The notes: generated by a model from the sequence alone, not told the origin. A stretch of DNA of 54,460 bases from Verrucomicrobiota bacterium (GCA_023426435.1 JAFAAS010000049.1:1-54460); one strand, 5' to 3'; counted from the first letter of the stretch, positions 1 through 9,249 are shown. Translations and numbers: made by a program.

Positions 1-450
1 CCCTCTCCCACCTCCATTCACCTTCCCCGCCTTCTCCCGCAAAAACACCCCGAGCCGCCGAAACGAATCCGCTCCGTAAAAATCGTCCGCGTTGATCACC
101 GCAAATTCCCCCGGCACCGCCTCGCGCGCACACCACACCGCATGCCCCGTGCCCCACGGCTTCTCCCGCCCCGCCGGCGCCACAAATCCTTCCGGCAACG
201 CGTCCACCGCCTGAAACACATACGCCACCTCGATCCGTCCCGCATACTTCGCCCCGATCTGCTCGCGGAACACCGCCTCGAACTCCTTCCGAATCACAAA
301 CACCACCCGCCCAAATCCCGCCCGCATCGCATCGAACACCGCGTAATCCAACACCGTCTCGCCCGACGGCCCCACCGGATCGATCTGCTTCAACCCGCCA
401 TAACGCGAGCCCATCCCCGCCGCCAAAACCAGAAGTGTCGGTGCCTGCAT
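1..450 (-). CDS. Sugar-nucleotidyltransferase-like protein (C-terminus beyond left edge)
   Basis: The first 150 codons are present and the gene runs off the left edge. Translation from the ATG at 448-450 opens with MQAPTLLVLAAGMGSRYGG, the G-x-G-x-R nucleotide-binding signature of NTP-transferase enzymes that join a sugar phosphate to a nucleotide. An INADDFYG segment near residue 120 fits the metal-binding DD region of that fold. The sugar and nucleotide specificity cannot be told from the fragment. It points away from the glycan cluster that starts at 2458, so a role in supplying an activated sugar to it is only an inference. The missing C-terminus prevents a subfamily call. Confidence 0.85.
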   Translation of the reverse strand, partial: MQAPTLLVLAAGMGSRYGGLKQIDPVGPSGETVLDYAVFDAMRAGFGRVVFVIRKEFEAVFREQIGAKYAGRIEVAYVFQAVDALPEGFVAPAGREKPWGTGHAVWCAREAVPGEFAVINADDFYGADSFRRLGVFLREKAGKVNGGGRG

Positions 451-583
451 CCTCACGAGCACACCGGTTCGCCCACGCCCGTCAATGCTCCGCCCGAGGC
501 CCCACGCTCGCCACCACCTCCCCGCCTCTCGCAGGGTTTGACTCACCTCGCCCGCTCCGCCAGTTTCCCCGCCCTCCCGCTTC

Positions 584-808
584 ATGCACATCTCGGCGAA
601 CATCATTCGATTTCCCGAAGTCCCGACGTCTCATCAGGTCGGCGTGCACGAGCCCGCCGCCCAACCGCCCGCCGAAGTGGTCGACTTCCCTTCGTTGGAC
701 ACCGACCGGTCCCTCGACGAACGCGCCCAACAGCACGGCCAGTTCCACGCCGCGCATCGCATCGCCACTCGCCTCGCCAGCCAGATCGACGGCATCGCCT
801 CGCTCTGA
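584..808 (+). CDS. Small hypothetical protein, 74 aa
   Basis: A 74-codon frame starts at ATG 584 and ends at TGA. Nearly every codon ends in C or G, as in the confirmed genes around it, and the protein is soluble and mixed in composition (starts MHISANIIRFPEVPTSHQV), unlike the Arg/Pro-rich shadow frames nearby. It contains no membrane segment, signal peptide or cysteine. A C-terminal stretch rich in Gln, Arg, Ala and Asp could form a helix. No Shine-Dalgarno is visible upstream. It sits alone between two genes on the other strand. I recognise no family; the case for its being real rests on codon bias only. Confidence 0.5.
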   Translation: MHISANIIRFPEVPTSHQVGVHEPAAQPPAEVVDFPSLDTDRSLDERAQQHGQFHAAHRIATRLASQIDGIASL

Positions 809-837
809 CCCGCAACCGTAGAGCAGGGCCTTCCGCG

Positions 838-2022
838 TTACCGCGCGCGCTTCTTTTTTTCCGCGCGGATCGACGCCGCCAATCGCTCCGTCGTCGTCGG
901 CAACTTCCGCTGCAGAAAGCCCAGCACCGCCCGCTCCTCGTCGTTCAACTCCGCGCGAATCGCCCCCTGGTTTTCCTTCGCCAGCGCCCGTGCCTTCGCT
1001 TTCACGCGCTCGATCGTCAATCCGTCCAAATAGCTCTCGAGCACGACGGGATGGATGTAGCACTTCCGACACACCGCCGGCGTATTGCCCAGCCGCTGCG
1101 CCACCGCCTCCACCGCCTGCACCAGATTCTTCTTCGTCTGCGCCTTCGTCTCCGCTTTCTCCAGTTCCCGCAACGCCACCGCCGCCAGCACCGTTCCCGC
1201 CCACGTGCGGAAATCCTTCGCGGAAAACTCCTCGCCCGCGATCTCCCGCAAATACTCGTTCACATCGCTCGACCCGATCTTCTGCGGCTCGTCGTTTTCG
1301 TCGAGATACTGAAACAAATCCTGCCCGGGCAACTCCTGCGCCCGCCGCACGATCGCCGCCAGTCGCGCATCCCGCAGATCGATCTCGTGCCGCTTTCCGC
1401 TTTTCCCCCGGAAATCGAAGCGCATCCGCCCTCCTGATACACGCACGTGCCGGTCACGCATCGTCGTCAGCCCAAACGACCTGTTCTGCTTCGCATACTC
1501 CTCGTTGCCCACCCGCACGAGCGTCGTCTCCAACAACCGCACCACCGCCGCCAACACCTTCTCGCGATCCAGCTTCCGTCGCGCCAAATCCTTCGCCACC
1601 CGCTTCCGAATCCGCGGCAGCGCCTTCCCAAACGCGATCATCCGCTCGAACTTCGCTCCATCCCTCACCGCCGACCAATCGGGATGATACCGATACTGCT
1701 TCCGCCGGCGCAGGTCTCGACCGGTCGCCTGGATGTGCCCATTCGCCCACGGACAAATCCACACCTCCGTCCACGCCGGCGGAATCGCCAACCGCTTGAT
1801 CCGCATCAGCGTCTCTCGGTCTTTCACCGCTTTTCCGTCCGGTCCGCGATAACTCACACGTTTCCCCTTCACCGCGCGCGTGATGCCCGGCAAATCGTCG
1901 TTCACATACCGCAACCCGGCCTCGCGCGCCGCTTCGATCGATTCCGGATCCGGCGGGCGCGCCGTCCCATTGCCTTCGCCGTTCCTGCTCCCCGGGTTTT
2001 CCCGCCGTTTCGTCGATATCAT
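838..2022 (-). CDS. DNA topoisomerase IB (poxvirus type)
   Basis: Predicted type IB topoisomerase of about 394 residues, which relaxes supercoils through a 3'-phosphotyrosyl intermediate. The bacterial family signature is visible: an N-terminal DNA-binding part with RLAIPPAWTEVWICPWANG, then ALPRIRKRVAKDL, GNEEYAKQNRSFGLTT, the DFRTWAGT segment carrying a catalytic Arg, and NTPAVCRKCYIHP with the probable nucleophile Tyr at about residue 322. Length is normal for the family. An open frame extends upstream to 2277, but those codons are Ser/Gly/Arg-rich and unlike the family, so ATG 2022 (MISTKRREN) is preferred. The gene stands alone, divergent from the SDR gene at 2458. Confidence 0.93.
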   Translation of the reverse strand: MISTKRRENPGSRNGEGNGTARPPDPESIEAAREAGLRYVNDDLPGITRAVKGKRVSYRGPDGKAVKDRETLMRIKRLAIPPAWTEVWICPWANGHIQATGRDLRRRKQYRYHPDWSAVRDGAKFERMIAFGKALPRIRKRVAKDLARRKLDREKVLAAVVRLLETTLVRVGNEEYAKQNRSFGLTTMRDRHVRVSGGRMRFDFRGKSGKRHEIDLRDARLAAIVRRAQELPGQDLFQYLDENDEPQKIGSSDVNEYLREIAGEEFSAKDFRTWAGTVLAAVALRELEKAETKAQTKKNLVQAVEAVAQRLGNTPAVCRKCYIHPVVLESYLDGLTIERVKAKARALAKENQGAIRAELNDEERAVLGFLQRKLPTTTERLAASIRAEKKKRAR

Positions 2023-2457
2023 AGATGAGGGCCGCGCGAGTCTCTCCGACGACCACGCGCGTCGCGCTCCTCCAGATTCCGCCGAACGCCACGCGTTCCC
2101 TCTCAACGCACACCCCGCGCAGCCGCCCCAAAGAATTCTGCCACTCGTTCCGGCGGACTTTCTCCCACTCGCGCGGCCGGAATCTCGAAGCATCCTCAGG
2201 AGCCGCAACACCTGAGCAGGCTCCGTAACCCGCCCCGATGGCAGCACTGCACCTCCGCAGCTACTTTGACCCCACATGACTTGTCCTTCACGAGCGCCGG
2301 GACGGCCTTGCGGCGAACCACCTTAGCCGGCAAGCGCGAGCCGCCACTCGCTCCCCGACAGCGCTCCTTTCCGCGCGCTCTTTCGCGCGGCCGCCGACCC
2401 GAGCCCGGCGCTCCCGCTCCCTTCGGCACCCACCCTTTAGCACCTCCTTTTTCGTCT
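2023..2457. other. Intergenic region between divergent genes
   Basis: These 435 bases separate topoisomerase IB from the glycan cluster and must hold both promoters, though no convincing -35/-10 pair can be picked. Between about 2210 and 2000 a minus-strand frame reads VAAPEDASRFRPREWEKV and later ALIYDIDETAG, which looks protein-like. It has no start or stop consistent with a gene and runs into the topoisomerase shadow frame. It may be a decayed gene fragment. Confidence 0.4.
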
Positions 2458-3573
2458 ATGTCTAAACGCATCCTCATCACCGGCGGCGCCGGCTTCATCG
2501 GCTCGCATCTCGCCGACGAACTCCTCCACGCAGGCTATCGCGTCCGCGTTCTCGATCCACTCTGCCCCCAAGTTCACGGCGAAAACGCCCAGCGTCCCGC
2601 CTATCTCGATCCCGACGTGGAACTTCTCCGCGGCCACGTCGAAGATCCCGAAATCGTTCACGATTCGCTCTACGGCGTCGACGCCGTCTTCCACCTCGCC
2701 GCCAAAGTCGGCGTCGGCCAAAGCATGTATGACATCCACGGTTACACGGCCACCAACAACGCCGGCACCGCCATCCTGCTCGAAGCCCTCCTGAAGCGCC
2801 CCGTCGAACGCCTCGTCGTCGCTTCATCCATGAGCATCTACGGCGAGGGGCTCTACCGTCGCACCGACGGCACCCTCGTCCCCGGTCCGATGCGCTCGCT
2901 CGAACAACTCAAAGCGCGCGAGTGGGAACTCCAGGATCCCGACGACGGACAACTCGCGCCCGTCCCCACTCCCGAAACGAAAGAGCCCAACCTCGCCTCC
3001 GTTTACGCCCTTTCCAAATACGACCAGGAACGCATGTGCCTCCTCGTCGGCCGCGCCTACGGCATCCCCACCGCCGCACTCCGCTTCTTCAATGTCTACG
3101 GTCCGCGCCAGTCGCTCTCGAATCCCTACACCGGCGTCCTCGCCATCTTCGCTTCCCAACTTCTCAGCAACCATCGCCCCGTCGTCTTCGAAGACGGCCA
3201 CCAACGCCGCGATTTCGTCAACGTCCGCGACATCGCCCGCGCCTGCCGCCTCGCCCTCGAATCGCCCCACGCCGCGGACCAGGTCTTCAACGTCGGCAGC
3301 GGACGCAACTTCACCATCCTCGAAATCGCCGAGCGCCTCTCGCGTATCCTGAATAAGGATATAGAACCCGAAATCGCCCAACGCTACCGGGTCGGCGACA
3401 TCCGCCATTGCTTCGCCGACATCTCCCGCGCCCGCGAAGTCCTCGGCTATCAACCTCAAGTCTCCTTCGAGGACGGTCTCACCGAGCTCGCCGAATGGCT
3501 CGAGGACCAAATCGTCGAAAGCCGCTTCTCCGACGCCCGCAACGAACTCGCCGCCCGCGGCCTCACCGTCTGA
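2458..3573 (+). CDS. NAD-dependent epimerase/dehydratase (extended SDR)
   Basis: A 371-residue extended short-chain dehydrogenase of the nucleotide-sugar epimerase/dehydratase class. The Rossmann motif TGGAGFIGSH is at residues 8-17, the catalytic Ser region VASSMSIYG at about 121-129, and the YxxxK pair is Tyr183/Lys187 in SVYALSKYDQE. RFFNVYGPRQ and RDFVNVRDIA are typical of enzymes acting on NDP-hexoses. The start at ATG 2458 gives the classic N-terminus; an upstream in-frame ATG at 2266 would add 64 residues of non-homologous sequence. It is the first gene of a co-oriented run to 13121 and probably supplies or remodels a nucleotide sugar. The exact substrate is not determinable. Confidence 0.92.
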   Translation: MSKRILITGGAGFIGSHLADELLHAGYRVRVLDPLCPQVHGENAQRPAYLDPDVELLRGHVEDPEIVHDSLYGVDAVFHLAAKVGVGQSMYDIHGYTATNNAGTAILLEALLKRPVERLVVASSMSIYGEGLYRRTDGTLVPGPMRSLEQLKAREWELQDPDDGQLAPVPTPETKEPNLASVYALSKYDQERMCLLVGRAYGIPTAALRFFNVYGPRQSLSNPYTGVLAIFASQLLSNHRPVVFEDGHQRRDFVNVRDIARACRLALESPHAADQVFNVGSGRNFTILEIAERLSRILNKDIEPEIAQRYRVGDIRHCFADISRAREVLGYQPQVSFEDGLTELAEWLEDQIVESRFSDARNELAARGLTV

Positions 3574-3577
3574 CCGA

Positions 3578-3646
3578 ATCCAAAACCCAGAATCCAAACT
3601 CCGAACCCGAAACCCGGAACTCGAAACTCGGAACTCGGAACCCCAC
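3578..3646. repeat. Low-complexity direct repeats (ggaactcg / aaactcgg type)
   Basis: The gap between the SDR and MDR genes is built from imperfect 7-9 nt direct repeats (aaacccag, aatccaaac, gaactcgaa, actcggaac). The same word set, on the opposite strand, forms two apparent insertions in oleC (50388-50422 and 51160-51205). Confidence 0.75.
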
Positions 3647-3648
3647 CC

Positions 3649-4617
3649 ATGCCCCACTACCGCACCGCCATCCTCTCGGGACCCGGTCACTTCACCTTCG
3701 AAGACCGTCCGCTCGAAGAGCCGCCACCGGACCACGTTCGCGTGCGCCTCGATGGCTGCGGCGTCTGCGGTTCGAACCTCCCCGTGTGGGAAGGCCGCCC
3801 GTGGTTCACCTACCCGCTCCCCGCCGGCAAACCCGGCCACGAGGGCTGGGGCACGATCGACGCCGTCGGCGACAACGTCACCAACGTCCGCGTCGGCGAT
3901 CGCGTCGCCGCACTCTCCCAAAACGCGTTCGCCGAATACGACATCTGCAAAGCCTCCGAAGTCGTCCCACTCCCGCCCGCTCTCGCCGCCCAACCGTTTC
4001 CCGGCGAAGCGCTGGGTTGCGCGATGAATGTCTTCAAGCGTTGCGACATCCAGCCCGGCCACCATGTCGCCATCGTCGGTCTCGGTTTTCTCGGCGCCCT
4101 CCTCACCCAACTCGTCGCTCGCGCCGGCGCCCAGGTTTACGCGATCTCCCGCCGCAGCTTCGCGCGCGAGATCGCGCAACGCATGGGAGCGTCCGTCACG
4201 CTCGGCTTCGACGACACCTGGCACACCACCGAAGAGATCAAACGCCTCACCGATCGCCACGGCTGCGAACGCGTCATCGAAGCCACCGGCCTCCAAGCTC
4301 CCCTCGACCTCGCCACCGAGCTCACCGCCGAACGCGGCAAACTCATCATCGCCGGCTACCATCAAGACGGTCTCCGCACCGTGAACATGCAGCTTTGGAA
4401 CTGGCGCGGTCTCGATGTCATCAACGCCCACGAACGCGACCCGCTCGCCTACGTCGAGGGCATGGCCGCCGCCGCCACCGCCGTCGCCGAGGGCCGCCTC
4501 GATCCCGCCCCGCTCTACACCCATCGCTTCGCCTTCGACGAGCTCCCCGCCGCCCTCGACCAGATGCGCGACCGCCACGACGGCTTCCTCAAAGCCTTCG
4601 TCACCTACGACCGATGA
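3649..4617 (+). CDS. Zinc-type alcohol dehydrogenase (MDR family)
   Basis: A 322-residue medium-chain dehydrogenase/reductase. The catalytic zinc ligands are recognisable as Cys37 in GCGVCGSN and His64-Glu65 in KPGHEGWG. The NAD(P) Rossmann segment is VAIVGLGFLGALL at about 141-153. The four-cysteine structural zinc lobe of classical ADHs is absent, as in many sugar-cluster MDR enzymes. It lies between an SDR and a Gfo/Idh/MocA oxidoreductase, so oxidation or reduction of a sugar or cyclitol intermediate is the likely role. ATG 3649 gives the expected MDR N-terminus and follows repeat-rich spacer DNA. Confidence 0.9.
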   Translation: MPHYRTAILSGPGHFTFEDRPLEEPPPDHVRVRLDGCGVCGSNLPVWEGRPWFTYPLPAGKPGHEGWGTIDAVGDNVTNVRVGDRVAALSQNAFAEYDICKASEVVPLPPALAAQPFPGEALGCAMNVFKRCDIQPGHHVAIVGLGFLGALLTQLVARAGAQVYAISRRSFAREIAQRMGASVTLGFDDTWHTTEEIKRLTDRHGCERVIEATGLQAPLDLATELTAERGKLIIAGYHQDGLRTVNMQLWNWRGLDVINAHERDPLAYVEGMAAAATAVAEGRLDPAPLYTHRFAFDELPAALDQMRDRHDGFLKAFVTYDR

Positions 4618-4659
4618 CACCATCCCCGCGACCCACCCTCCGCTCCCGCTAATCCTCCC

Positions 4660-5703
4660 ATGCCGCCCGCCCCCGAATCCGACACCTTCGTCTCCGTCCG
4701 CCCGACTCTCCGGCGCACGCCGAAGCTCGGTTTCGCCGGCGTCGGCTGGATCGGCCGCCACCGGCTCGAAGCCATCGCCACCAGCGGTCTCGCCGAAATC
4801 TGCGCCATCGCCGACCCCTCCGCCACGTGCGTGGCCGAGGCCGTGAAACACGCGCCCGACGCCGGCATCGTTTCCAACTTCGACGATCTCCTCGCAATGG
4901 ACCTCGACGGCATCGTCATCGCCACACCCAACGCCCACCACGCCGCCCAATCCATCGCCGCCCTGCGCGCCGGCAAATCCGTCTTCTGCCAAAAACCCCT
5001 CGCGCGCACCGGCGCCGAAACCCGCGAGGTCATCGCCGCCGCACACGACGCCGACCGCCTCCTCGGCGTCGATCTGTCCTACCGCTTCACCTCCGGCATG
5101 CAGCACATCCGCCGGCTCATCCGACCGGGCGAGCTCGGCGAAATTTACGCGATCGAGCTCGTCTTTCACAACGCCTACGGGCCCGACAAACCGTGGTTCT
5201 ACGATCCCGCGCTCTCCGGCGGCGGCTGCCTGCTCGACCTCGGTATCCATCTTTTGGATCTCGCGCTCTGGTGCCTCGACTACCCCGTCGTCGATACCGC
5301 CGTCGGTCAGCTGCTCGCCCAGGGACAACATATCCGCGACGCCACTACAGTCGAAGATTACGCCGCCGGCCAACTCACCACCGCCTCCGGCGTCTCCATC
5401 CAACTCGCCTGCTCCTGGCGCGCCCCCGCAGGTTGCGACGCCCGCATCGAAGCCACGTTCTTCGGCACGAAGGGCGGCGCCACGTTCCACAACCTCAACG
5501 GCTCCTTCTACGACTTTGTCGCCGAAAAATTTCTTCCCGACCGCTCCCGCCACTCGCTCGCCATGCCGCCCGACGACTGGGGCGGCCGCGCTGCCGTCGC
5601 CTGGACGCGCCAGCTCTCGCTCGCGCCTTCCTACGACCCCGCCATCAAACACCTCCAGCTCGTCGCCGACACCCTCGACCGCCTCTACGGCCGCGAAACG
5701 TAG
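4660..5703 (+). CDS. Gfo/Idh/MocA family oxidoreductase
   Basis: A 347-residue NAD(P)-dependent oxidoreductase. The N-terminal Rossmann domain has GFAGVGWIGRHR at about 24-35, and ATPNAHHA and CQKPLA (about 110-115) mark the Gfo/Idh/MocA fold. The usual EKP motif reads QKP here and keeps the catalytic Lys112. The C-terminal alpha/beta domain includes GGGCLLDLGIHLLDL, where the His is commonly catalytic. The family acts on sugars, inositols or nucleotide sugars. It is the third consecutive oxidoreductase in the cluster, suggesting several redox changes on one sugar. The TAG stop at 5701-5703 lies inside a REP-like repeat, so the C-terminus may have been set by that insertion. Confidence 0.92.
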   Translation: MPPAPESDTFVSVRPTLRRTPKLGFAGVGWIGRHRLEAIATSGLAEICAIADPSATCVAEAVKHAPDAGIVSNFDDLLAMDLDGIVIATPNAHHAAQSIAALRAGKSVFCQKPLARTGAETREVIAAAHDADRLLGVDLSYRFTSGMQHIRRLIRPGELGEIYAIELVFHNAYGPDKPWFYDPALSGGGCLLDLGIHLLDLALWCLDYPVVDTAVGQLLAQGQHIRDATTVEDYAAGQLTTASGVSIQLACSWRAPAGCDARIEATFFGTKGGATFHNLNGSFYDFVAEKFLPDRSRHSLAMPPDDWGGRAAVAWTRQLSLAPSYDPAIKHLQLVADTLDRLYGRET

Positions 5704-5723
5704 GAGCCTGCTTGCAGGCGATT
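5700..5723. repeat. REP-like hairpin, GTAG head (class A)
   Basis: GTAG is followed by the inverted arms GAGCCTGC and GCAGGCGA around two bases. This is the organisation of REP sequences mobilised by RAYT-type transposases. It supplies the TAG stop of the upstream oxidoreductase. Other copies are at 28811, 43866, 43911 and 47873. Confidence 0.8.
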
Positions 5724-5727
5724 CGAA

Positions 5728-6900
5728 ATGATCACGTCCCCTTTTCCTCGACCGCTCCTCCGCGTGCTCATGACCGCCGACACCATCGGCGGCGTCTGGA
5801 CCTACGCCGTCGATCTCGCCCGCGGCTTGGCCGCCAACGGCGTTCAAACCATCCTCGCCACCATGGGCGCGCCCGCCTCTCGCGATCAACGCGCCGAACT
5901 CGCAGCGCTGGGCGACGCCGTCGAACTCCACGAAAGCGATTTCAAGCTGGAGTGGATGGACGATCCATGGAGCGACGTCACCGCCGCCGGCGACTGGCTC
6001 CTCTCGCTCGAACACCAATACCAGCCCGATCTCATCCACCTCAACGGCTACGCTCACGGCGCCCTTCCGTTCCACGCCCCCAAACTCGTCGTCGCCCACT
6101 CCTGCGTCATCTCCTGGTGGCGCGCCGTCAAAAATACGCCCCCGCCTCCCACCTGCGCCCGCTACCACACCGCCGTTCGGCTCGGCCTCGACCAGGCTCA
6201 AATGATCGTCGCGCCGTCGCACGCCATGCTCGCGTCCTTGCACCGCAACTACGGCTTCTCGTGCGAAGCGCGCGTCATCTACAACGGGCGCGACTCCGCC
6301 AGCGCCGGTCTTCCACGCGAGCTTTCCCCCACACTCCCCAAACAACCGTTCATCCTTTCCGTCGGTCGCCTGTGGGACGAAGCCAAGAACGCCGCCACCC
6401 TCGCCACCGCCGCCGCCCAACTTCCCTGGCCCGTCCGCATCGCCGGCGCCACCCGCGCTCCGCATGGCAGCTCTTCCGCTTTCAACCCATCGTATCCCAA
6501 CGTCGAATTTCTCGGCCATCGGTCGAGCGCCGAGCTGAATCACGAATACGCCCGCGCTTCCATCTACGCGCTCCCCGCCCGCTACGAACCGTTCGGCCTC
6601 TCCGCCCTCGAAGCCGCTCAACGCGGCTGCGCCCTCGTTCTCGGCGACATTCCCAGCCTGCGGGAAATCTGGTCCGGCGCCGCCTCCTTCGTTCCGCCTC
6701 ACGACGCGCGCGCCCTTCACGACGAACTCGCCGATCTCATCGACGACCCGTGTCGCCTCCAAGCCCTCGGCACCCTCGCCCGCCGCCGCGCCACTCGTTT
6801 CCGCGTCGACCAGATGACCGACTCCTACCTCACCGCCTACGCCGCGCTGCTCAATCCCACTCCGTCCCACGCCGACGCGTTGTCCGCCTCTTTTGCATGA
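5728..6900 (+). CDS. Glycosyltransferase family 4
   Basis: A 390-residue retaining GT-B glycosyltransferase. The N-terminus shows the glycine-rich acceptor loop TADTIGGVWTYAVDLA (about 16-31). HSCVISWWRAV and VAPSHAML are typical of the family. The donor-site E-x7-E motif is Glu287/Glu295 in YEPFGLSALEAA. The segment ILSVGRLWDEAKN binds the nucleotide phosphate. It transfers an NDP-activated sugar onto an unknown acceptor. Its stop overlaps the next start as ATGA at 6897-6900, so translation of the two is probably coupled. Confidence 0.92.
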   Translation: MITSPFPRPLLRVLMTADTIGGVWTYAVDLARGLAANGVQTILATMGAPASRDQRAELAALGDAVELHESDFKLEWMDDPWSDVTAAGDWLLSLEHQYQPDLIHLNGYAHGALPFHAPKLVVAHSCVISWWRAVKNTPPPPTCARYHTAVRLGLDQAQMIVAPSHAMLASLHRNYGFSCEARVIYNGRDSASAGLPRELSPTLPKQPFILSVGRLWDEAKNAATLATAAAQLPWPVRIAGATRAPHGSSSAFNPSYPNVEFLGHRSSAELNHEYARASIYALPARYEPFGLSALEAAQRGCALVLGDIPSLREIWSGAASFVPPHDARALHDELADLIDDPCRLQALGTLARRRATRFRVDQMTDSYLTAYAALLNPTPSHADALSASFA

Positions 6901-8075
6901 AAATCCGTCTTTTCTACCACTCGCTGATCTCCGACTGGAATCACGGCAACGCCCACTTTCTCCGCGGTTACGCCACGGAGCTGATCGCGAGCGGACACGA
7001 GGTCCTCATCTACGAACCCGCCGACAGCTGGAGCGCAAAAAACCTCCGCGCGGAACACGGCGAATCCCCAATCCGTCGCTTCCAAGCCGCCTACCCCCTG
7101 CTCAAAACCACCGCCTACGATCTCGCCTCCTTCGATCTCGACGAAGCCGTCGAAGACGCCGACCTCGTCATCGTCCACGAGTGGAACTCACCCGAGCTCG
7201 TCAAACGCATCGGCCACGCCCGCCGCCGGCACGGCTTCGTCGCCTTGTTTCACGACACCCACCACCGGCTCGTCACCGATCGCACCAGCATGCGCGCGTA
7301 TGACCTCCGCCACTACGATGGCGTCCTCGCCTACGGCAACGTTCTGCGCGATCTCTATCTCCACGAGGGCATCGTCGATCGGGCTTGGACGTGGCACGAA
7401 GCCGCCGACACGCGCGTCTTCCGTCCCATCGAATCCGCCGCCCACGAGGGCGATCTCGTTTGGATCGGCAACTGGGGCGACGACGAGCGCACCGAAGAAC
7501 TCCAGGAATTTCTCCTCGGCCCCATCAAAACCCTCGGTCTCAAAGCCCGCGTTTACGGCGTCCGCTACCCACCACACGCCCTCGATGCGCTCGCCGACGC
7601 CGGCGTCTCCTACGGCGGCTGGCTGCCCAACTTCGAAGTCCCCGAAGTGTTCTCCCGCTTCAAGCTCACCGTCCACGTCCCCCGCCGCCCTTACGTCCAA
7701 GCCCTCCCCGGCATCCCCACCATCCGCCCGTTCGAAGCCCTCGCCTGCGGCATCCCGCTCGTTTGCTCGCCGTGGAGCGACGCCGAACATCTCTTCACGT
7801 CGAACGACTTCGTCTCCGTGCGCAACGGTCGCGAGATGACGAAACAACTCGAGTCGCTCCTCGACAGCCCGAAGCGACGCACCCAGCTCGCACGCGACGG
7901 CCTCGTATCCATTCGCTCGCGACACACCTGCGCCCATCGCGTCGGCGAGCTCCTCAACATCTTCGACGATCTCGTCTCCGCGCCCGCGCCGAAAAAAAGC
8001 CGCCGCCTCGCCGAGATCACGCCCGTCCCCGTCCCTTCTCCCGCGCTCATCCGCAGCGCTCTCGCCCCTTCGTAA
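6897..8075 (+). CDS. CgeB-like glycosyltransferase 1
   Basis: A 392-residue protein starting MKIRLFYHSLISDWNHGNA, where the HGNA loop after the first strand is characteristic of CgeB-like GT-B proteins. The C-terminal half contains VYGVRYPPHALDALADAG, GWLPNFEVPEVFSRFKLTV and RPFEALACGIPLVCSPW, the donor-binding region of that group. CgeB of Bacillus is a spore-surface glycosylation protein; other members sit in polysaccharide clusters. The start is fixed by the ATGA overlap with the preceding gene. With two related genes downstream it forms a set of three, probably adding successive sugars. The Pro/Ala-rich last 30 residues look disordered. Confidence 0.85.
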   Translation: MKIRLFYHSLISDWNHGNAHFLRGYATELIASGHEVLIYEPADSWSAKNLRAEHGESPIRRFQAAYPLLKTTAYDLASFDLDEAVEDADLVIVHEWNSPELVKRIGHARRRHGFVALFHDTHHRLVTDRTSMRAYDLRHYDGVLAYGNVLRDLYLHEGIVDRAWTWHEAADTRVFRPIESAAHEGDLVWIGNWGDDERTEELQEFLLGPIKTLGLKARVYGVRYPPHALDALADAGVSYGGWLPNFEVPEVFSRFKLTVHVPRRPYVQALPGIPTIRPFEALACGIPLVCSPWSDAEHLFTSNDFVSVRNGREMTKQLESLLDSPKRRTQLARDGLVSIRSRHTCAHRVGELLNIFDDLVSAPAPKKSRRLAEITPVPVPSPALIRSALAPS

Positions 8076-8130
8076 TCTTACCTAACAGGCGCCACTCCGC
8101 CGCCGCGCTCAACACCCACGCTCCTTTTTC

Positions 8131-9249
8131 ATGAAACCTCTTCGCATCGCCTTCTTCGGTTCCTCCCTCGTCTCCGCGTTCTGGAACGGCGCCGCCACCT
8201 ACTACCGCGGCCTCATCCGCGCGCTCGCGGAACGCGGTCATCGCGTCACGTTCTTCGAGCCCGACGCCTACGATCGCCAAAAACATCGCGACATCGCCGA
8301 TCCCGATTGGGCCGAGGTCGTCGTTTACCGCGGCGACTCCAACTTCTCCGCGCTCGAAGCACTCGAACGCGCGCGCGGCGCCGACCTCGTCGTCAAAGCC
8401 AGCGGCGTCGGCGTTTACGACGAACTCCTCGAAGCCGCCGTCCTCGATCTCAAACGTCCCGGCACGCTCGTCGCTTTCTGGGACGTCGACGCCCCCGCCA
8501 CGCTCGACCGCGTGCAAAACAATTTCGGCGATCCGTTCCGCCCGCTCATTCCACGCTACGACCTGATCCTCACCTACGGCGGCGGCGATCCCGTCGTCTC
8601 CGCCTACGAAGCGCTCGGCGCCGCCGCCTGCGTCCCAATCTACAACGCCCTCGATCCGCACACCCATTTCCCCGTCGCCGCCGACCCGCGTTTTACCAGC
8701 GATCTCGGCTTCCTCGGCAACCGTCTCCCCGACCGCGAAGCGCGCGTCGAAGAATTTTTCCTCCACGCCGCCGAACTCCTCCCGCAACGCAAATTCCTCC
8801 TCGGCGGCAGCGGCTGGGGCGATCGCCCGCTGCCCGCCAACGTCACCTACGCCGGCCACATCTACACGCGCGATCACAACGCCTTCAACCGCACCCCCAC
8901 CGCCGTCCTCAACATCAACCGCGCCTCGATGGCCCGCTACGGTTTCTCTCCGCCGACGCGCGTCTTCGAAGCCGCCGGGGCCGGCGCTTGCCTGATCTCC
9001 GACGCTTGGACCGGCCTCGAACTTTTCCTCGAACCCAACTGCGAGGTCCTCGTCGCCCGCGACGGCGCCGAGGTCGCGCACCACCTCGCATCGCTCACGC
9101 CCGCTCGCGCTCACGCCCTCGGCGAAGCCGCTCGCTCCCGCGTGCTCGCCAACCACACCTACGCCCACCGCGCCCGCCAGCTCGAACAGGTCCTCCACGG
9201 ACATCTCCCTCGCAGCTACGAGCGCGAGCGAGTCGCCGAACAACTCTGA
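8131..9249 (+). CDS. CgeB-like glycosyltransferase 2
   Basis: A 372-residue paralogue of its neighbours that starts MKPLRIAFFGSSLVSAFWN. CgeB-type features are WDVDAPATLDRV, LILTYGGGDPV, FLGNRLPDREARVE and RVFEAAGAGACLISDAW, the latter corresponding to the conserved donor-binding Glu region. The C-terminus has the HTYAHRARQLE helix found at the end of many CgeB proteins. Its function is inferred to be a GT-B sugar transferase in the same pathway. It is 55 bp after the previous gene and 8 bp before the next, so it is almost certainly co-transcribed. Confidence 0.85.
   Translation: MKPLRIAFFGSSLVSAFWNGAATYYRGLIRALAERGHRVTFFEPDAYDRQKHRDIADPDWAEVVVYRGDSNFSALEALERARGADLVVKASGVGVYDELLEAAVLDLKRPGTLVAFWDVDAPATLDRVQNNFGDPFRPLIPRYDLILTYGGGDPVVSAYEALGAAACVPIYNALDPHTHFPVAADPRFTSDLGFLGNRLPDREARVEEFFLHAAELLPQRKFLLGGSGWGDRPLPANVTYAGHIYTRDHNAFNRTPTAVLNINRASMARYGFSPPTRVFEAAGAGACLISDAWTGLELFLEPNCEVLVARDGAEVAHHLASLTPARAHALGEAARSRVLANHTYAHRARQLEQVLHGHLPRSYERERVAEQL

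Noticed and set aside
2824..6870. Open minus-strand frame of 1348 codons
   Set aside because: It lies antisense to four well-supported genes, and its Gly/Glu/Val-rich translation has no motifs. It is a by-product of high GC and codon bias on the true strand.
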